Shown: positions 34,611 through 43,138 of the stretch, piece by piece
Layout: the number at the start of each line of letters is the position of its first letter
Numbering within the stretch: position 1 is the stretch's first letter
Assembly (NCBI RefSeq): GCF_016746085.1
Contig: NZ_JAERTZ010000026.1
Coordinates: forward strand, 434,001-498,000
Origin: Zobellella iuensis
GTDB taxonomy: Bacteria > Pseudomonadota > Gammaproteobacteria > Enterobacterales > Aeromonadaceae
Reading direction: 5' to 3'
DNA length: 64,000 nt
The notes under the pieces: generated by a model
Databases searched by the model: none
What the model was told of the DNA's origin: nothing
What the model saw: only the letters and a program-made list of their open reading frames with translations
Position numbers and translations under genes: made by a program

Positions 34611-35075
34611 GTAGGGTCGAATTTATTCGACCAAACCCCGGCGCCGTTGGTGGGATGGTCCACTGAAGTGGACCCTACAACAGGCCCAGATGTAACCCGC
34701 CGCCCGTAGGGTCGAATTTATTCGACCGAACCCCGGCGCCGTGGGTGGATGGTCCACTGAAGTGGACCCTACAACAGGCCCAGGTGTAACCCGCCGCCCG
34801 TAGGGTCGAATTTATTCGACCGAACCCCGACAACAGGCCCAGATGTAACCCGCCGCCCGTAGGGTCGAATTTATTCGACCGAACCCCGGCGCCGTGGGTG
34901 GAAGGTCCACTGAAGTGGACCCTACAACAGGCTCAGGTGTAACCCGCCGCCCGTAGGGTCGAATTTATTCGACCGAACCCCGGCGTCGTTATTGGAAAGT
35001 TCCATTGAAATGGGCCCTTCAACCCCAACATCGGCCATCGGCGGTGAGGGTGACAGGTCCGTTGAAACGGCGCCT
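34611..35075. repeat. Tandem array of about 94-bp double-palindrome units
   Basis: Palindrome A (core GGGTCGAATTTATTCGACC) occurs five times, starting at 34611, 34706, 34800, 34859 and 34953. Palindrome B (GGTCCACTGAAGTGGACC plus CTAC) occurs at 34657, 34751 and 34904, with decayed copies near 34998 and 35055. The period is 94-95 bp except for one 59-bp unit that has lost B. The spacers are nearly identical. It fills the gap between convergent flgN and fliJ and may terminate both transcripts. The units and their flanks are too palindromic and too widely spaced for CRISPR. Confidence 0.92.
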
Positions 35076-35487
35076 AATATCGGCTCCCCGGGGCCTGGCT
35101 CAGGCACCATTCCAGCTGATTTTCCCACTCCCGGTTCTGCTGCCGGCGCTGCAGCGCCTGCCGGCGTTGCAGCTCCTGCAGTTCCAGCCCCTTGACCTTG
35201 CCCGCCTGCTGGCGGCTCAGGCGGGCGAAACGTTCCCTGTCCTGTGCGGCCACCAGCAACTGCCGCTGCTGTGCCTCCATCACCTGCCCCAGTTGTTGCT
35301 TGATATGCCCCTGGTTGAGCAGGCCGAGGGCAGAGGTGCGCGCCAGGGGCTCGGCGATCAGCTGCCGGGCCTGCTGCAGCCGCTGTCGCTGCTCGTGCAG
35401 TTCGGCCTCGCGCTCTGCCAGTCGATCCCGTTGCTGCAGCAAGCTGTTCAACTGCTGTTGCTGCTGCCTGAGCAGATGTTCACGCAT
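35074..35487 (-). CDS. fliJ: Flagellar export chaperone FliJ
   Basis: 137 residues, almost entirely a Gln/Arg/Leu-rich coiled coil, as expected for FliJ, the central stalk of the export ATPase. It overlaps fliI by eight bases. Its last codons run into the edge of the palindrome array. The identification rests on size, coiled coil and position. Confidence 0.85.
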   Translation of the reverse strand: MREHLLRQQQQQLNSLLQQRDRLAEREAELHEQRQRLQQARQLIAEPLARTSALGLLNQGHIKQQLGQVMEAQQRQLLVAAQDRERFARLSRQQAGKVKGLELQELQRRQALQRRQQNREWENQLEWCLSQAPGSRY

Positions 35488-36814
35488 CTTTTCCTCCGGT
35501 TAATAGCGCCAGTGCCCGCAAGCTCTGTTCCAGGTTGATCGCCTCCCCCTCCTGCTGCTGCAGGAACTGCTGCAGCCCGGGGTAACGGGCAATGGCTTCA
35601 TCGGTATCCACGCTCTTGCCGGCCTGGATACCGCCCAGGGGCAACAGCTCCCTCACCTGCTGGTAGAGGCTGAACCAGCGTTTGCACTGCACCGCCTGCA
35701 ACCAGTGCTGCTCGGTCGTTACCTTGCTCATCACCCGGCTGATGGAGGCGCCGATGTCGATGGCCGGGTAGTGTCCCTGCTCGGCCAGCTGCCGGCTCAG
35801 CACTATATGGCCGTCGAGGATGGCCCGGGCCGCGTCGGCGACCGGTTCCTGCTGATCATCCCCTTCCGCCAGCACGGTATAGAAGGCGGTCAGGCTGCCT
35901 TCGGGCCTGTGGCCGTTGCCGGCCCGTTCCACCAGCTCGGTCAGGGCGCTGAAGGCAGACGGCGGATAACCCCTGGCCACCGGTGGCTCGCCCACCGCCA
36001 GGCCGATTTCACGCCGGGCCTGTACGAAGCGGGTCAGGGAGTCCATCAGCAGCAGCACGTCCTTGCCCTGATCGCGAAAATACTCCGCCACCCGGTGGCA
36101 GGACTCCGCCGCCCGCACCCGCAGCAGCGGGCTCTGATCCGCCGGCGCGACTATCACCACCGCCTTGGCCCGGCCCTCGGGTCCGAGGCAGTCGTCGATG
36201 AATTCGCGCACTTCCCGCCCCCGCTCGCCGATCAGGCCCACCACCACCACCTCGGCCCGGGTATAGCGGGCCATCATGCCGAGCAGCACGCTCTTGCCCA
36301 GGCCGGGACCGGCGAACAGTCCCATACGCTGGCCCTTGCCCGGGGTCAGCAGGGCATTGATGGCCCGCACCCCCACGTCCAACGGCTCGCTCACCCGCTG
36401 CCGCCAGAGGGGGTTGGCGATCGGCGCCCGCCAGGGGATCTGCTGCCCGGCCTTCAGTGGCAGGCCGTCCAGCGGACGCAACAACCCGTCCACTATACGC
36501 CCCAGTAACGGCGGGCCCACGGCCAGGCTGGCATCCGACGGACAGGGGCGAACCCGGGCACCGGTAAAGAGCCCGGTCGGAGCAGTCAGCGGCATCAGCA
36601 ACGCCTGCTCCCGGTCCAGGGCCACCACCTCGGCCTCCAGCTCGCCACCGCCGTCGGTTTCTATCCGGCAACGCTGTCCCAGGATCAACCGACAACCGGA
36701 CACTTCCAGCACCATGCCGGTGACCCTGAGCAGACGGCCATAAATCTGGCCGATGCCGAGATCTTCGCTCAGCGCCGCCCTCGCCTGCTGCAGCTGAGCC
36801 TCAAGCCGGCTCAT
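35480..36814 (-). CDS. fliI: Flagellar export ATPase FliI
   Basis: 444 residues, F1-ATPase-beta-like. Walker A is GPGLGKS (169-175), a mild variant of the usual GGSGVGKS. A Walker B LLLMDSLTRF follows. It energises unfolding and delivery of export substrates. It overlaps fliH by 14 bases and fliJ by eight. Confidence 0.95.
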   Translation of the reverse strand: MSRLEAQLQQARAALSEDLGIGQIYGRLLRVTGMVLEVSGCRLILGQRCRIETDGGGELEAEVVALDREQALLMPLTAPTGLFTGARVRPCPSDASLAVGPPLLGRIVDGLLRPLDGLPLKAGQQIPWRAPIANPLWRQRVSEPLDVGVRAINALLTPGKGQRMGLFAGPGLGKSVLLGMMARYTRAEVVVVGLIGERGREVREFIDDCLGPEGRAKAVVIVAPADQSPLLRVRAAESCHRVAEYFRDQGKDVLLLMDSLTRFVQARREIGLAVGEPPVARGYPPSAFSALTELVERAGNGHRPEGSLTAFYTVLAEGDDQQEPVADAARAILDGHIVLSRQLAEQGHYPAIDIGASISRVMSKVTTEQHWLQAVQCKRWFSLYQQVRELLPLGGIQAGKSVDTDEAIARYPGLQQFLQQQEGEAINLEQSLRALALLTGGKDA

Positions 36815-37496
36815 CGGCGGCTTCCAGCCCCTGGCTCACCCGGGCGATGCCCTTTTGCAGCCGCTCTTCGGTCAGGGCCTCCAGGGTCAGGGTTTCGGTT
36901 TCTATCCGGCAGTCTCCCGCCGCCAACGCCGGGTCCGTGTGCAGCACCCAGCCCTGGCACTCGGTGATGCCGAGGGCCTGCAACCGCCGCTGATCATCGG
37001 GGTTCAGAAACAACTGCAGCTCCTGCACCCGGGGATCTATCCCCTTTAACGCCTCTTCCACTATCGCCAGTACCTGCTGGGGATTCAGGGTCAGCTCGGT
37101 GCGGATCACCCGCCGGGACACCTGCTCCACCAACTCACAGATCTGTTGCCGCTGCTGGCGCAATGCCGACAGGGACAGTTGCTGCCATTGCTGCTCGGCC
37201 CCGCTCTGCCACTGGCGCAGCTCCTCCGCCAGGGAGCGCTGCAGTTCCTTCAACTGGGCCTGGCCCTGCTGCCGCCCCTGCTCGAAGCCGGCCTGGCGAC
37301 CGCTTTCCATCCCGGCCTCGTAGCCGGCCTGGCGGCCCTGTTCCAGCCCCTGCTCATAGCCTTGCTCGAACCCCTGCTGGAACCGCTCTTCATCCTGCTC
37401 CGCCGTCGCCCCGACATCCGCCTCGCCGTAGAGGGAGGGAAAACGATAGCGGCGATAACCGCCGGCGGGCCATTTGCTGCCTGAAGGACCCTTCAC
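36801..37496 (-). CDS. fliH: Export ATPase regulator FliH
   Basis: 231 residues. A run of GxxxG-type repeats (about residues 35-80, FEQGYEQGLEQGRQAGYEAG) is the family hallmark. The C-terminal domain binds FliI. It overlaps fliG by one base and fliI by 14. Confidence 0.93.
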   Translation of the reverse strand: MKGPSGSKWPAGGYRRYRFPSLYGEADVGATAEQDEERFQQGFEQGYEQGLEQGRQAGYEAGMESGRQAGFEQGRQQGQAQLKELQRSLAEELRQWQSGAEQQWQQLSLSALRQQRQQICELVEQVSRRVIRTELTLNPQQVLAIVEEALKGIDPRVQELQLFLNPDDQRRLQALGITECQGWVLHTDPALAAGDCRIETETLTLEALTEERLQKGIARVSQGLEAADEPA

Positions 37497-38509
37497 TAGT
37501 TCACCACCTGCTCTTCATACAGCTGGAACTCCAGCTCGCCCAGTTCGACCAGCTCGCGCACCAGCCCCATGACCTCCAGCCGTGCATTGTCGACGCGGCT
37601 GACCGCCACCGCGCCCTGGCGCAGCATGTCCTGCTCCATCTGCTGGGCCATACGCCTGGGCATGGCTTCCAGCATGACCCGGCGCACATTGCTCTCGGCG
37701 CCCTTGAGTGCCAGCCCCAGCAGTTCCAGCGGCAGCTCCTGCACGATGCGTTGCAGGGTTTCCGGCGTTTGCCGGGCCAGGCTGGTGAAGTCGTACATGT
37801 TGCGTTCGATATGGCCGGCGGTGTCGGCATCCTGCTGTTTGATGGCCTCCATCAACTGGCCGCGGTTGCCCTGGTAACGGTTGACGATATCGGCCACCTG
37901 GCGCACCCCGTCCACCCGGGCACCGGCGTTTTCCGCCACGAAATCCAGGCAGCGCCGCAGCGCCGCCTTCAGCTCCACCACCACGAACTCGCTCACTTCG
38001 CTCAGGTTGGCCACCCGCAACAGCAGTTCGTCGTGCATGGCCGCCGGTAACAGGGACAGCACCGCCGCCGCCGTATCCGGTGGCAGGAAGGCCAGGATCA
38101 CCGCCTGCATCTGGGGATGTTCCTGCTGCAGGAAGCGCGCCAGCACTTCCGGCTGTACCCATTGCAACCGCTGGATCTCCTGGCGGATCTGGTCCCCGTA
38201 CATGGAGTCGAGCAGGCCCCTTGCCAGCTTTTCCCCCAGGGCCAGGTCCAGGGTCCGTTCCAGGTACTCCCGTGAGGCGGAGTTGATCCCGCTCTGCTGG
38301 CGGTAGAGATCGAAGAATTCCTGCAGGGTGCCCTTGGCGGAGTCGGCCGACACGCCCGACAACCTGGCCATGGCGGCCGTCACCTTGCGCACATCGTCCC
38401 GGTCCAGCCGCTGCAATACCCGTGCGGCGGCCGCTTCGCCCATGCTGAGCAGCAGCACGGCGGCCTTTTCCATTTCATCCAGCGGCATCTCGGTCTGTTG
38501 TTCAGTCAT
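37496..38509 (-). CDS. fliG: Motor switch protein FliG
   Basis: 337 residues. The N-terminal MEKAAVLLLSMGEAAAARVLQRLDRDDV and a C-terminal charged torque domain (about 240-330) are typical. FliG connects the MS ring to the switch complex and receives torque from LafT. It overlaps fliF by eight bases. Confidence 0.95.
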   Translation of the reverse strand: MTEQQTEMPLDEMEKAAVLLLSMGEAAAARVLQRLDRDDVRKVTAAMARLSGVSADSAKGTLQEFFDLYRQQSGINSASREYLERTLDLALGEKLARGLLDSMYGDQIRQEIQRLQWVQPEVLARFLQQEHPQMQAVILAFLPPDTAAAVLSLLPAAMHDELLLRVANLSEVSEFVVVELKAALRRCLDFVAENAGARVDGVRQVADIVNRYQGNRGQLMEAIKQQDADTAGHIERNMYDFTSLARQTPETLQRIVQELPLELLGLALKGAESNVRRVMLEAMPRRMAQQMEQDMLRQGAVAVSRVDNARLEVMGLVRELVELGELEFQLYEEQVVN

Positions 38510-40226
38510 GGTCTTTAATCCAGTGTTTGATCACTTCCGCGACGCGCTCGGTTTCCCGCTCGGCCAGGATCTGCAGGTGGGCGACCTGCACCTTCAGCTC
38601 GCTGCCGGGAGGCGGCAACTGCCACTCCCGCTCATCCATTTCCCAGGGCAGCAGGGTATGGGGGCCGGCTCTGCCGTGCCCTGGCAGGCCCCGTTCCTCC
38701 TGTTCCATCCATCGCGCCTCCTGGGGCAACGCCGGCCCGGCCGTCACCGCCGCCAGGGCGGCTTCCTCCCGCTTGACGGCCGCCAGTTGGCGCCCGTTGA
38801 GGTGGTGGAGCAGCGGCCGCACCCCGAACAGCAGCAGCGCCAGCAGCATCAGGCCGGCGGCCAGATAGCGGGCATAGCTTTGCCATTCGGGGCTCTGCCA
38901 CCACAGGGGCTCGGACGGGAACTCGGTGAGTACCGAGTGGGGAGCGAAGTCGAAACTGGTCAGGGCGAACTGGTCGCCGCGCGCCAGGTTGAAACCCACG
39001 GCGCCCTGCACCATCTGGCCCAGTTGCTCCAGCTGCTCGGCCTGCCAGCCGCCTTCCGGCGCCACCCCATTGTTGAGCAGTACCGACACGCTGAGCTGGC
39101 TGAGCCGGCCGCTCTGGTAGCGGGTATGCACCACGGAGCGACCGCTTTCATACTGGCGTTGGAATTCACGCCGTTCCCGCAGGTTCTGGTTGGGCTGGTT
39201 GCCGGCCTCGGCCTCTTCGCCCACCTGGGGCGGCACATTGGCCAGGGCCCCGGGAATCCCCAGGCCCAGGCTGTCCTGGCTGTTGTTCTCGCTGCCGGTC
39301 TCCCGCAACAGCACCGGGCTCTGATCCAGGGTTTCCCGGGTTTCCTCGACCGCATTGAAATCCAGCTCGGCGGTCACCTGTACCCGGAAGTTGTTGGCGC
39401 CCAGCACCGGATAGAGCATGTCCCGGGCCCGCTGGCTCAGCTGCTGCTCGAGCTGACGTGCATATTCCACCTGGCGCAGGCTCATCCCCCGGCTCTGGCC
39501 GTCGGCGGAAAGGTGGTCGCTCAGCAGTTGACCGCCCTGATCGATCACCGACACCTTGCCGTTTTCCATGCCCGGCACACTGCCGGCCACCAGGTTGACG
39601 ATGCCTTCCACCTGGCCCGGATCCGGCTGCCGGCCGGGAATGATATCCAGCATGACCGACGCGGTCGGGGTCTGCTCGGCCCGGCCGATGAACAGGGTGC
39701 GTTCCGGCACCGCCAGGTGCACCCGGGCGTTGCGTACCCAGTCCAGCGCCATGATGGTCCGCGCCAGTTCGCCTTCGAGGGCATGACGGTAGCGGCGGGT
39801 TTCCATGAACTGGCTGGTGCCCAGGCCGGTTTGCTGGGCCAGGCCGTCGAGGCCGGTCGGCAGCACCGCCTTGATACCGCGGGAGGCCAGCAGCATCCTG
39901 GCCGGCCCGAGCAGCCCCGGCTCCACCAGTATCTCCCCGCTCTGGGGATCGAGGCGGAAATCTATCTTGCCCGCTTCCAGGGCTTCCACGATGCTGCCCT
40001 TGTCATACAGCTCCTGTTTGCCGTACAGGGGCACATAGCTTCGCCCCGATTGCCACAACAACGCCACCACCGCCACGGCAATCACCGCGGCCAGCAGGCT
40101 GAGCAACAAGACCTGGCGGTGGTGGCGGGACAGCCCCTGCCAGCGGGCCCAGCCGCGGGCCATCGACACCTTGAATTGCCGGCCGGCGGAAAAATCGGAC
40201 GGGGGAATGGAATGCACTTCGGCCAT
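38502..40226 (-). CDS. fliF: MS-ring protein FliF
   Basis: 574 residues. Two transmembrane helices (about 41-60 and 451-470) flank a large periplasmic ring-building region with YVPLYGKQELYDKGSIVEALEAGKIDFRL and the DWVRNARVHLAVPERTLF segment. The cytoplasmic tail binds FliG. It lies nine bases after fliE. Confidence 0.96.
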   Translation of the reverse strand: MAEVHSIPPSDFSAGRQFKVSMARGWARWQGLSRHHRQVLLLSLLAAVIAVAVVALLWQSGRSYVPLYGKQELYDKGSIVEALEAGKIDFRLDPQSGEILVEPGLLGPARMLLASRGIKAVLPTGLDGLAQQTGLGTSQFMETRRYRHALEGELARTIMALDWVRNARVHLAVPERTLFIGRAEQTPTASVMLDIIPGRQPDPGQVEGIVNLVAGSVPGMENGKVSVIDQGGQLLSDHLSADGQSRGMSLRQVEYARQLEQQLSQRARDMLYPVLGANNFRVQVTAELDFNAVEETRETLDQSPVLLRETGSENNSQDSLGLGIPGALANVPPQVGEEAEAGNQPNQNLRERREFQRQYESGRSVVHTRYQSGRLSQLSVSVLLNNGVAPEGGWQAEQLEQLGQMVQGAVGFNLARGDQFALTSFDFAPHSVLTEFPSEPLWWQSPEWQSYARYLAAGLMLLALLLFGVRPLLHHLNGRQLAAVKREEAALAAVTAGPALPQEARWMEQEERGLPGHGRAGPHTLLPWEMDEREWQLPPPGSELKVQVAHLQILAERETERVAEVIKHWIKDHD

Positions 40227-40235
40227 GAGGGTTCC

Positions 40236-40556
40236 TTACAACGGCATACGCATAATGTCATCAAAGGCAGTCATCAGTTTGTTCCTGACCTGTACCAGGG
40301 CAGAGAAACTGAGTCCGGCCTTCTGGCTGGCGAGCATGGCGCCGACCAGGTCGTCACTGACGCCGGTCTCTACCGCCGTCATCAGCCCGGCGGCCTGCAC
40401 CTGTTCCGTATTGATACTGCGCACCGAGCTTTTCATTAACTCGGTGAAGGAGCCCTGTTCCACGGCCGGGGCAATGTCGCCACCGGCGGCCCGCTGCTGC
40501 AGTTGCGTCATCCGCACCAGCATCGCCTGTTGTTCTGTCTGCAGTGAAACGTTCAT
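40236..40556 (-). CDS. fliE: MS ring-rod junction protein FliE
   Basis: 106 residues, the usual size. The C-terminal half with LVGAMLASQKAGLSFSALVQVRNKLMTAFDDIMRMPL is the conserved FliE signature. It links the MS ring to the rod and is nine bases behind lafK. Confidence 0.93.
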   Translation of the reverse strand: MNVSLQTEQQAMLVRMTQLQQRAAGGDIAPAVEQGSFTELMKSSVRSINTEQVQAAGLMTAVETGVSDDLVGAMLASQKAGLSFSALVQVRNKLMTAFDDIMRMPL

Positions 40557-40565
40557 ATGGTTCCG

Positions 40566-41930
40566 CTATGCCCCCACGGCTCGGTCAATATCAATGCCCT
40601 GCTCTCGCATGGCGGCCAGTTTGTAGCGCAATGCCCGGGTCGTGAGCCCCAGCGTTTCCGCAGTGCGGGAGCGATGCCCGCTGTGCTGGCGCAATATCTG
40701 CAGCACATAGTCAAACTCGGCGCGCTGGCGGCTGGCCTGCAGCCCCTCGCCCGGAGCCTGGTTGCCGGGGTTCGCGGCCGCGGGCAGGGAGCCCAGGGTA
40801 CTGGGCCTGCATCCCCGCTCGTCTTCCGGCAGCATCAAATCCGTCGCATCGATGATGGCGCCCCGGGCCAGGATCAGGGCCCGCTGGATCACGTTTTCCA
40901 GCTCCCGGATATTGCCGGGCCAAGGGTAACCGAGCAGGGCCCGCTCCGCCTCCGGGCTCAGACGGAACAGTTCGCCCTGCCCGTAGCGGGCCAGGAAGTG
41001 ACCGGCCAATGGCAGTATGTCCTCGGCCCGCTCCCGCAGCGGCGGCCAACAGAGCGGCAGCACATCCAGCCGGTAGAAGAGGTCTTCGCGGAACTGGCCG
41101 GCCGCCACCGCCTCCCGCAGATCCCGGTTGGTGGCCGCGACAATGCGCACATCCAGGTGGATCTTCTGGTGGCTGCCGAGCCGCTCCACTTCCTTTTCCT
41201 GCAGCACCCGCAACAGCTTGGCCTGCAGCGCCAGGGGCATTTCCGATATTTCGTCCAGCAGCAGGGTGCCGCCGTTGGCCAGCTCGAACTTGCCCGGCTG
41301 CGCCTGGGCCGCGCCGGTAAAGGCCCCCTTGCTGTAACCGAACAGCACCGCTTCCAGCATGGTCTCGGGGATGGCGGCACAGTTGACGGCCACGAAGGGG
41401 CCATCACCGCGACCGGACATCTTGTGCACATACTGCGCCAGGCACTCTTTACCCGTCCCCGACTCACCACTGATCAGTACCGCCGCCGGGGTTTGCGCCG
41501 CCCGGTACGCCAGTTGCAGCACCTGCAGCCCCGAGCGCGAGCGCACCACCATATTGCCGGTGCTCTGGCGCAGGGCCAGGCTCTGCCCCAGCACCCGCAG
41601 CAATTGGCTGGGCTGGTAGGGCTTGAGCACATAGTCGCTCGCCCCGGCGTGCAGGGCTTTCCCCGCCAGGCTGCTTTCCCCGTGCTCGACCATGGCCATG
41701 ACCACCGCCTGGGGGAAACGACTGACGGCACTGCGGATAAGATCGAGAAAGGAAACGCCGATATCGCTGTCGAGCAGGATGACCTTGGGCTGCTCGGCCC
41801 CGGTCCGGCCCAGCCCGGTCATGGCTTCGACCCGGTATCCCGCCGAGAGCAAAGCGCCGTAACACAGATCGGACACACCGGCCCGGGACACCAGCCACAT
41901 CAATGTCGACGACACGGTTCCTGCCTTCAT
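40566..41930 (-). CDS. lafK: Sigma-54 activator LafK, lateral flagellar master regulator
   Basis: 454 residues from the ATG at 41930, which overlaps motY (ATGA). AAA+ domain: Walker A GESGTGKE (155-162), GAFTGA (202-207), Walker B LLLDE (223-227); a Fis-type helix-turn-helix lies at about 408-440. The N-terminus (about 5-118) is receiver-like and has an LLDSD segment near residue 54, but the acidic pair normally found near the N-terminus of receivers is missing, so classical phosphorylation looks unlikely. It should switch on the lateral hierarchy. The leader of its operon contains a cyclic-di-GMP riboswitch. Confidence 0.92.
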   Translation of the reverse strand: MKAGTVSSTLMWLVSRAGVSDLCYGALLSAGYRVEAMTGLGRTGAEQPKVILLDSDIGVSFLDLIRSAVSRFPQAVVMAMVEHGESSLAGKALHAGASDYVLKPYQPSQLLRVLGQSLALRQSTGNMVVRSRSGLQVLQLAYRAAQTPAAVLISGESGTGKECLAQYVHKMSGRGDGPFVAVNCAAIPETMLEAVLFGYSKGAFTGAAQAQPGKFELANGGTLLLDEISEMPLALQAKLLRVLQEKEVERLGSHQKIHLDVRIVAATNRDLREAVAAGQFREDLFYRLDVLPLCWPPLRERAEDILPLAGHFLARYGQGELFRLSPEAERALLGYPWPGNIRELENVIQRALILARGAIIDATDLMLPEDERGCRPSTLGSLPAAANPGNQAPGEGLQASRQRAEFDYVLQILRQHSGHRSRTAETLGLTTRALRYKLAAMREQGIDIDRAVGA

Positions 41931-42775
41931 GATGCCTGCTCCTGTTTGATGATCCGGATAACGACCCGCCGATTCTGGTAACGCCCGGCCGGGGTATCGT
42001 TGGCCGCCAGGGGCGACGCCTCGCCGTAGGCCTTGATATCCAGGCGCAGTGCCGGCAATTGCCGGCGCAACAGGGCGGCCACCCGCTCGCCCCGTTCCCG
42101 GGACAGGCGCTGGTTCAGCTCCGGGTGGCCGCTGCTGTCGGTGAAGGATTCGATGACGAGGCCGGTCACCTGCCGGTCGCTCGCCAGGCGGCCGGCCAGG
42201 GCCGAGAGCCGTTGCTGCTGCGCCGCGCTCAGGTCGCGTACCCCGGCATGAAAATGAAGGACCAGGCTGTGGCCGTCGCTGCCCGGTTCGACCGCGGCTT
42301 CGCCCCGGCACAGGCGGAACTGGCCGTAGGCCTGCTGGAAATGGACACTGGGGATGATAAAGCGGCGCGGGCTGCCCTGCTCGCGAATGCTCAGCCAGCG
42401 GCCGTTGGCCATGGCGCTGAGCACGGAGGGAATATCATGGTGGTATTGCAGGCGCTGGCGTTGCCAGTGGCTGTTGCCGATAGGCTCGGCTTCGCCCTGC
42501 TGCCAGGGTGCCGGACTCAAGGCCAGCTCGGCACCACCACCCTGTATGCCTTGCTGCTGCCACTCGAGTTCGAAGCGTACGCCGCCACCGCTATCGGCGA
42601 CAAAACGGGCGGAGGCCACCCGTCCGACCTGATGTTCCATCACGCAACGGGATGCATCACCCACAGCATGCCAAGCAGCCCTGTCCATGGCGGTTGAAAA
42701 CTCCTCAGCCATAAGGGGACCGCTCAACAAAACGCCGAGGCAAACCATGCCCTGCAGTCTTGTAAGGTTGTTCAT
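41927..42775 (-). CDS. motY: Lateral MotY-like peptidoglycan-binding stator protein
   Basis: 282 residues from the ATG at 42775, chosen because it gives a compact signal peptide (MNNLTRLQGMVCLGVLLSGP); an ATG ten codons upstream lies inside a leader hairpin. A MotY N-terminal domain is followed by an OmpA-like domain (ESFTDSSGHPELNQRLSRER, residues about 200-275) that binds peptidoglycan. It forms a periplasmic ring that holds stators. It is the first gene behind the riboswitch and is translationally coupled to lafK. Confidence 0.85.
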   Translation of the reverse strand: MNNLTRLQGMVCLGVLLSGPLMAEEFSTAMDRAAWHAVGDASRCVMEHQVGRVASARFVADSGGGVRFELEWQQQGIQGGGAELALSPAPWQQGEAEPIGNSHWQRQRLQYHHDIPSVLSAMANGRWLSIREQGSPRRFIIPSVHFQQAYGQFRLCRGEAAVEPGSDGHSLVLHFHAGVRDLSAAQQQRLSALAGRLASDRQVTGLVIESFTDSSGHPELNQRLSRERGERVAALLRRQLPALRLDIKAYGEASPLAANDTPAGRYQNRRVVIRIIKQEQAS

Positions 42776-42796
42776 ATTCCGTCTTTTGAGAGTGTG

Positions 42797-42836
42797 CACC
42801 GGCATATCCCGCCGGTGTGGCCTTTGGCCACTTTTT
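42797..42836. promoter_or_regulatory. Two adjacent hairpins in the motY leader; antisense terminator
   Basis: GTGGCC (42817-42822) pairs with GGCCAC (42826-42831), and CACCGGC (42797-42803) with GCCGGTG (42811-42817). On the minus strand they lie between the riboswitch and motY. The second contains the rejected upstream ATG. On the plus strand the first is followed by TTTTTATT and would be a good intrinsic terminator for antisense transcription. Confidence 0.6.
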
Positions 42837-42892
42837 ATTATGTACAGCTGAGAAAGGTATACAGGCTGGCCCTGAGGGCCGGAGGGTTATCC

Positions 42893-42986
42893 CTGCCTTG
42901 GCAACCCCGCTGTCGTAGGATAAAACATCCCTTAGACCGGAAGCTTTGCGTCCTGACCTTTCAGTCAGTTTGCCCTTGTCATCAGC
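42893..42986 (-). ncRNA. Class I cyclic-di-GMP riboswitch (GEMM-I)
   Basis: Minus-strand order: AAGGGCAAACTG, a stem CTGAC...GTCAG closed by a GAAA tetraloop, then AGGACGCAAAGCTTCCGG, TCTAAGG, a variable stem GGGATGTTTTATCC, and TACGACAGCGGGGTTGCC. These are the conserved blocks of GEMM-I in the correct order and spacing, including the tetraloop-receptor pair. It lies about 120 bp before motY-lafK and reads in the same direction. Downstream, AACCC (plus 42885-42889) could pair with GGGTT of the aptamer as a switching strand. Confidence 0.93.
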
Positions 42987-43064
42987 AATCGATTCAGTGC
43001 GACAATAGTTGACTAAAAAAAACGACGTAATTCAACAACAAAAGTCAGTTTTTTCCGTTTATAT

Positions 43065-43104
43065 GGGACTGGTGTCGCATCCTGCTCAGGATGCCGCCAG
43101 TCCT
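43065..43104. terminator. Long two-part inverted repeat after flhA
   Basis: GGACTGG (43066-43072) pairs with CCAGTCC (43097-43103), enclosing a perfect inner hairpin GCATCCT (43077-43083) and AGGATGC (43088-43094). It lies about 35 bp after the flhA stop and before the riboswitch leader. No T-tract follows at once, so its role as a terminator is only likely. Confidence 0.5.
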
Positions 43105-43138
43105 CCTACCAGATGAACCCGCCGGGGGTGGGCCGGCC

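Noticed and set aside
34611-35075. CRISPR-like regular repeats
   Set aside because: The spacers are nearly identical rather than unique, each unit holds two palindromes, and no cas gene is present.
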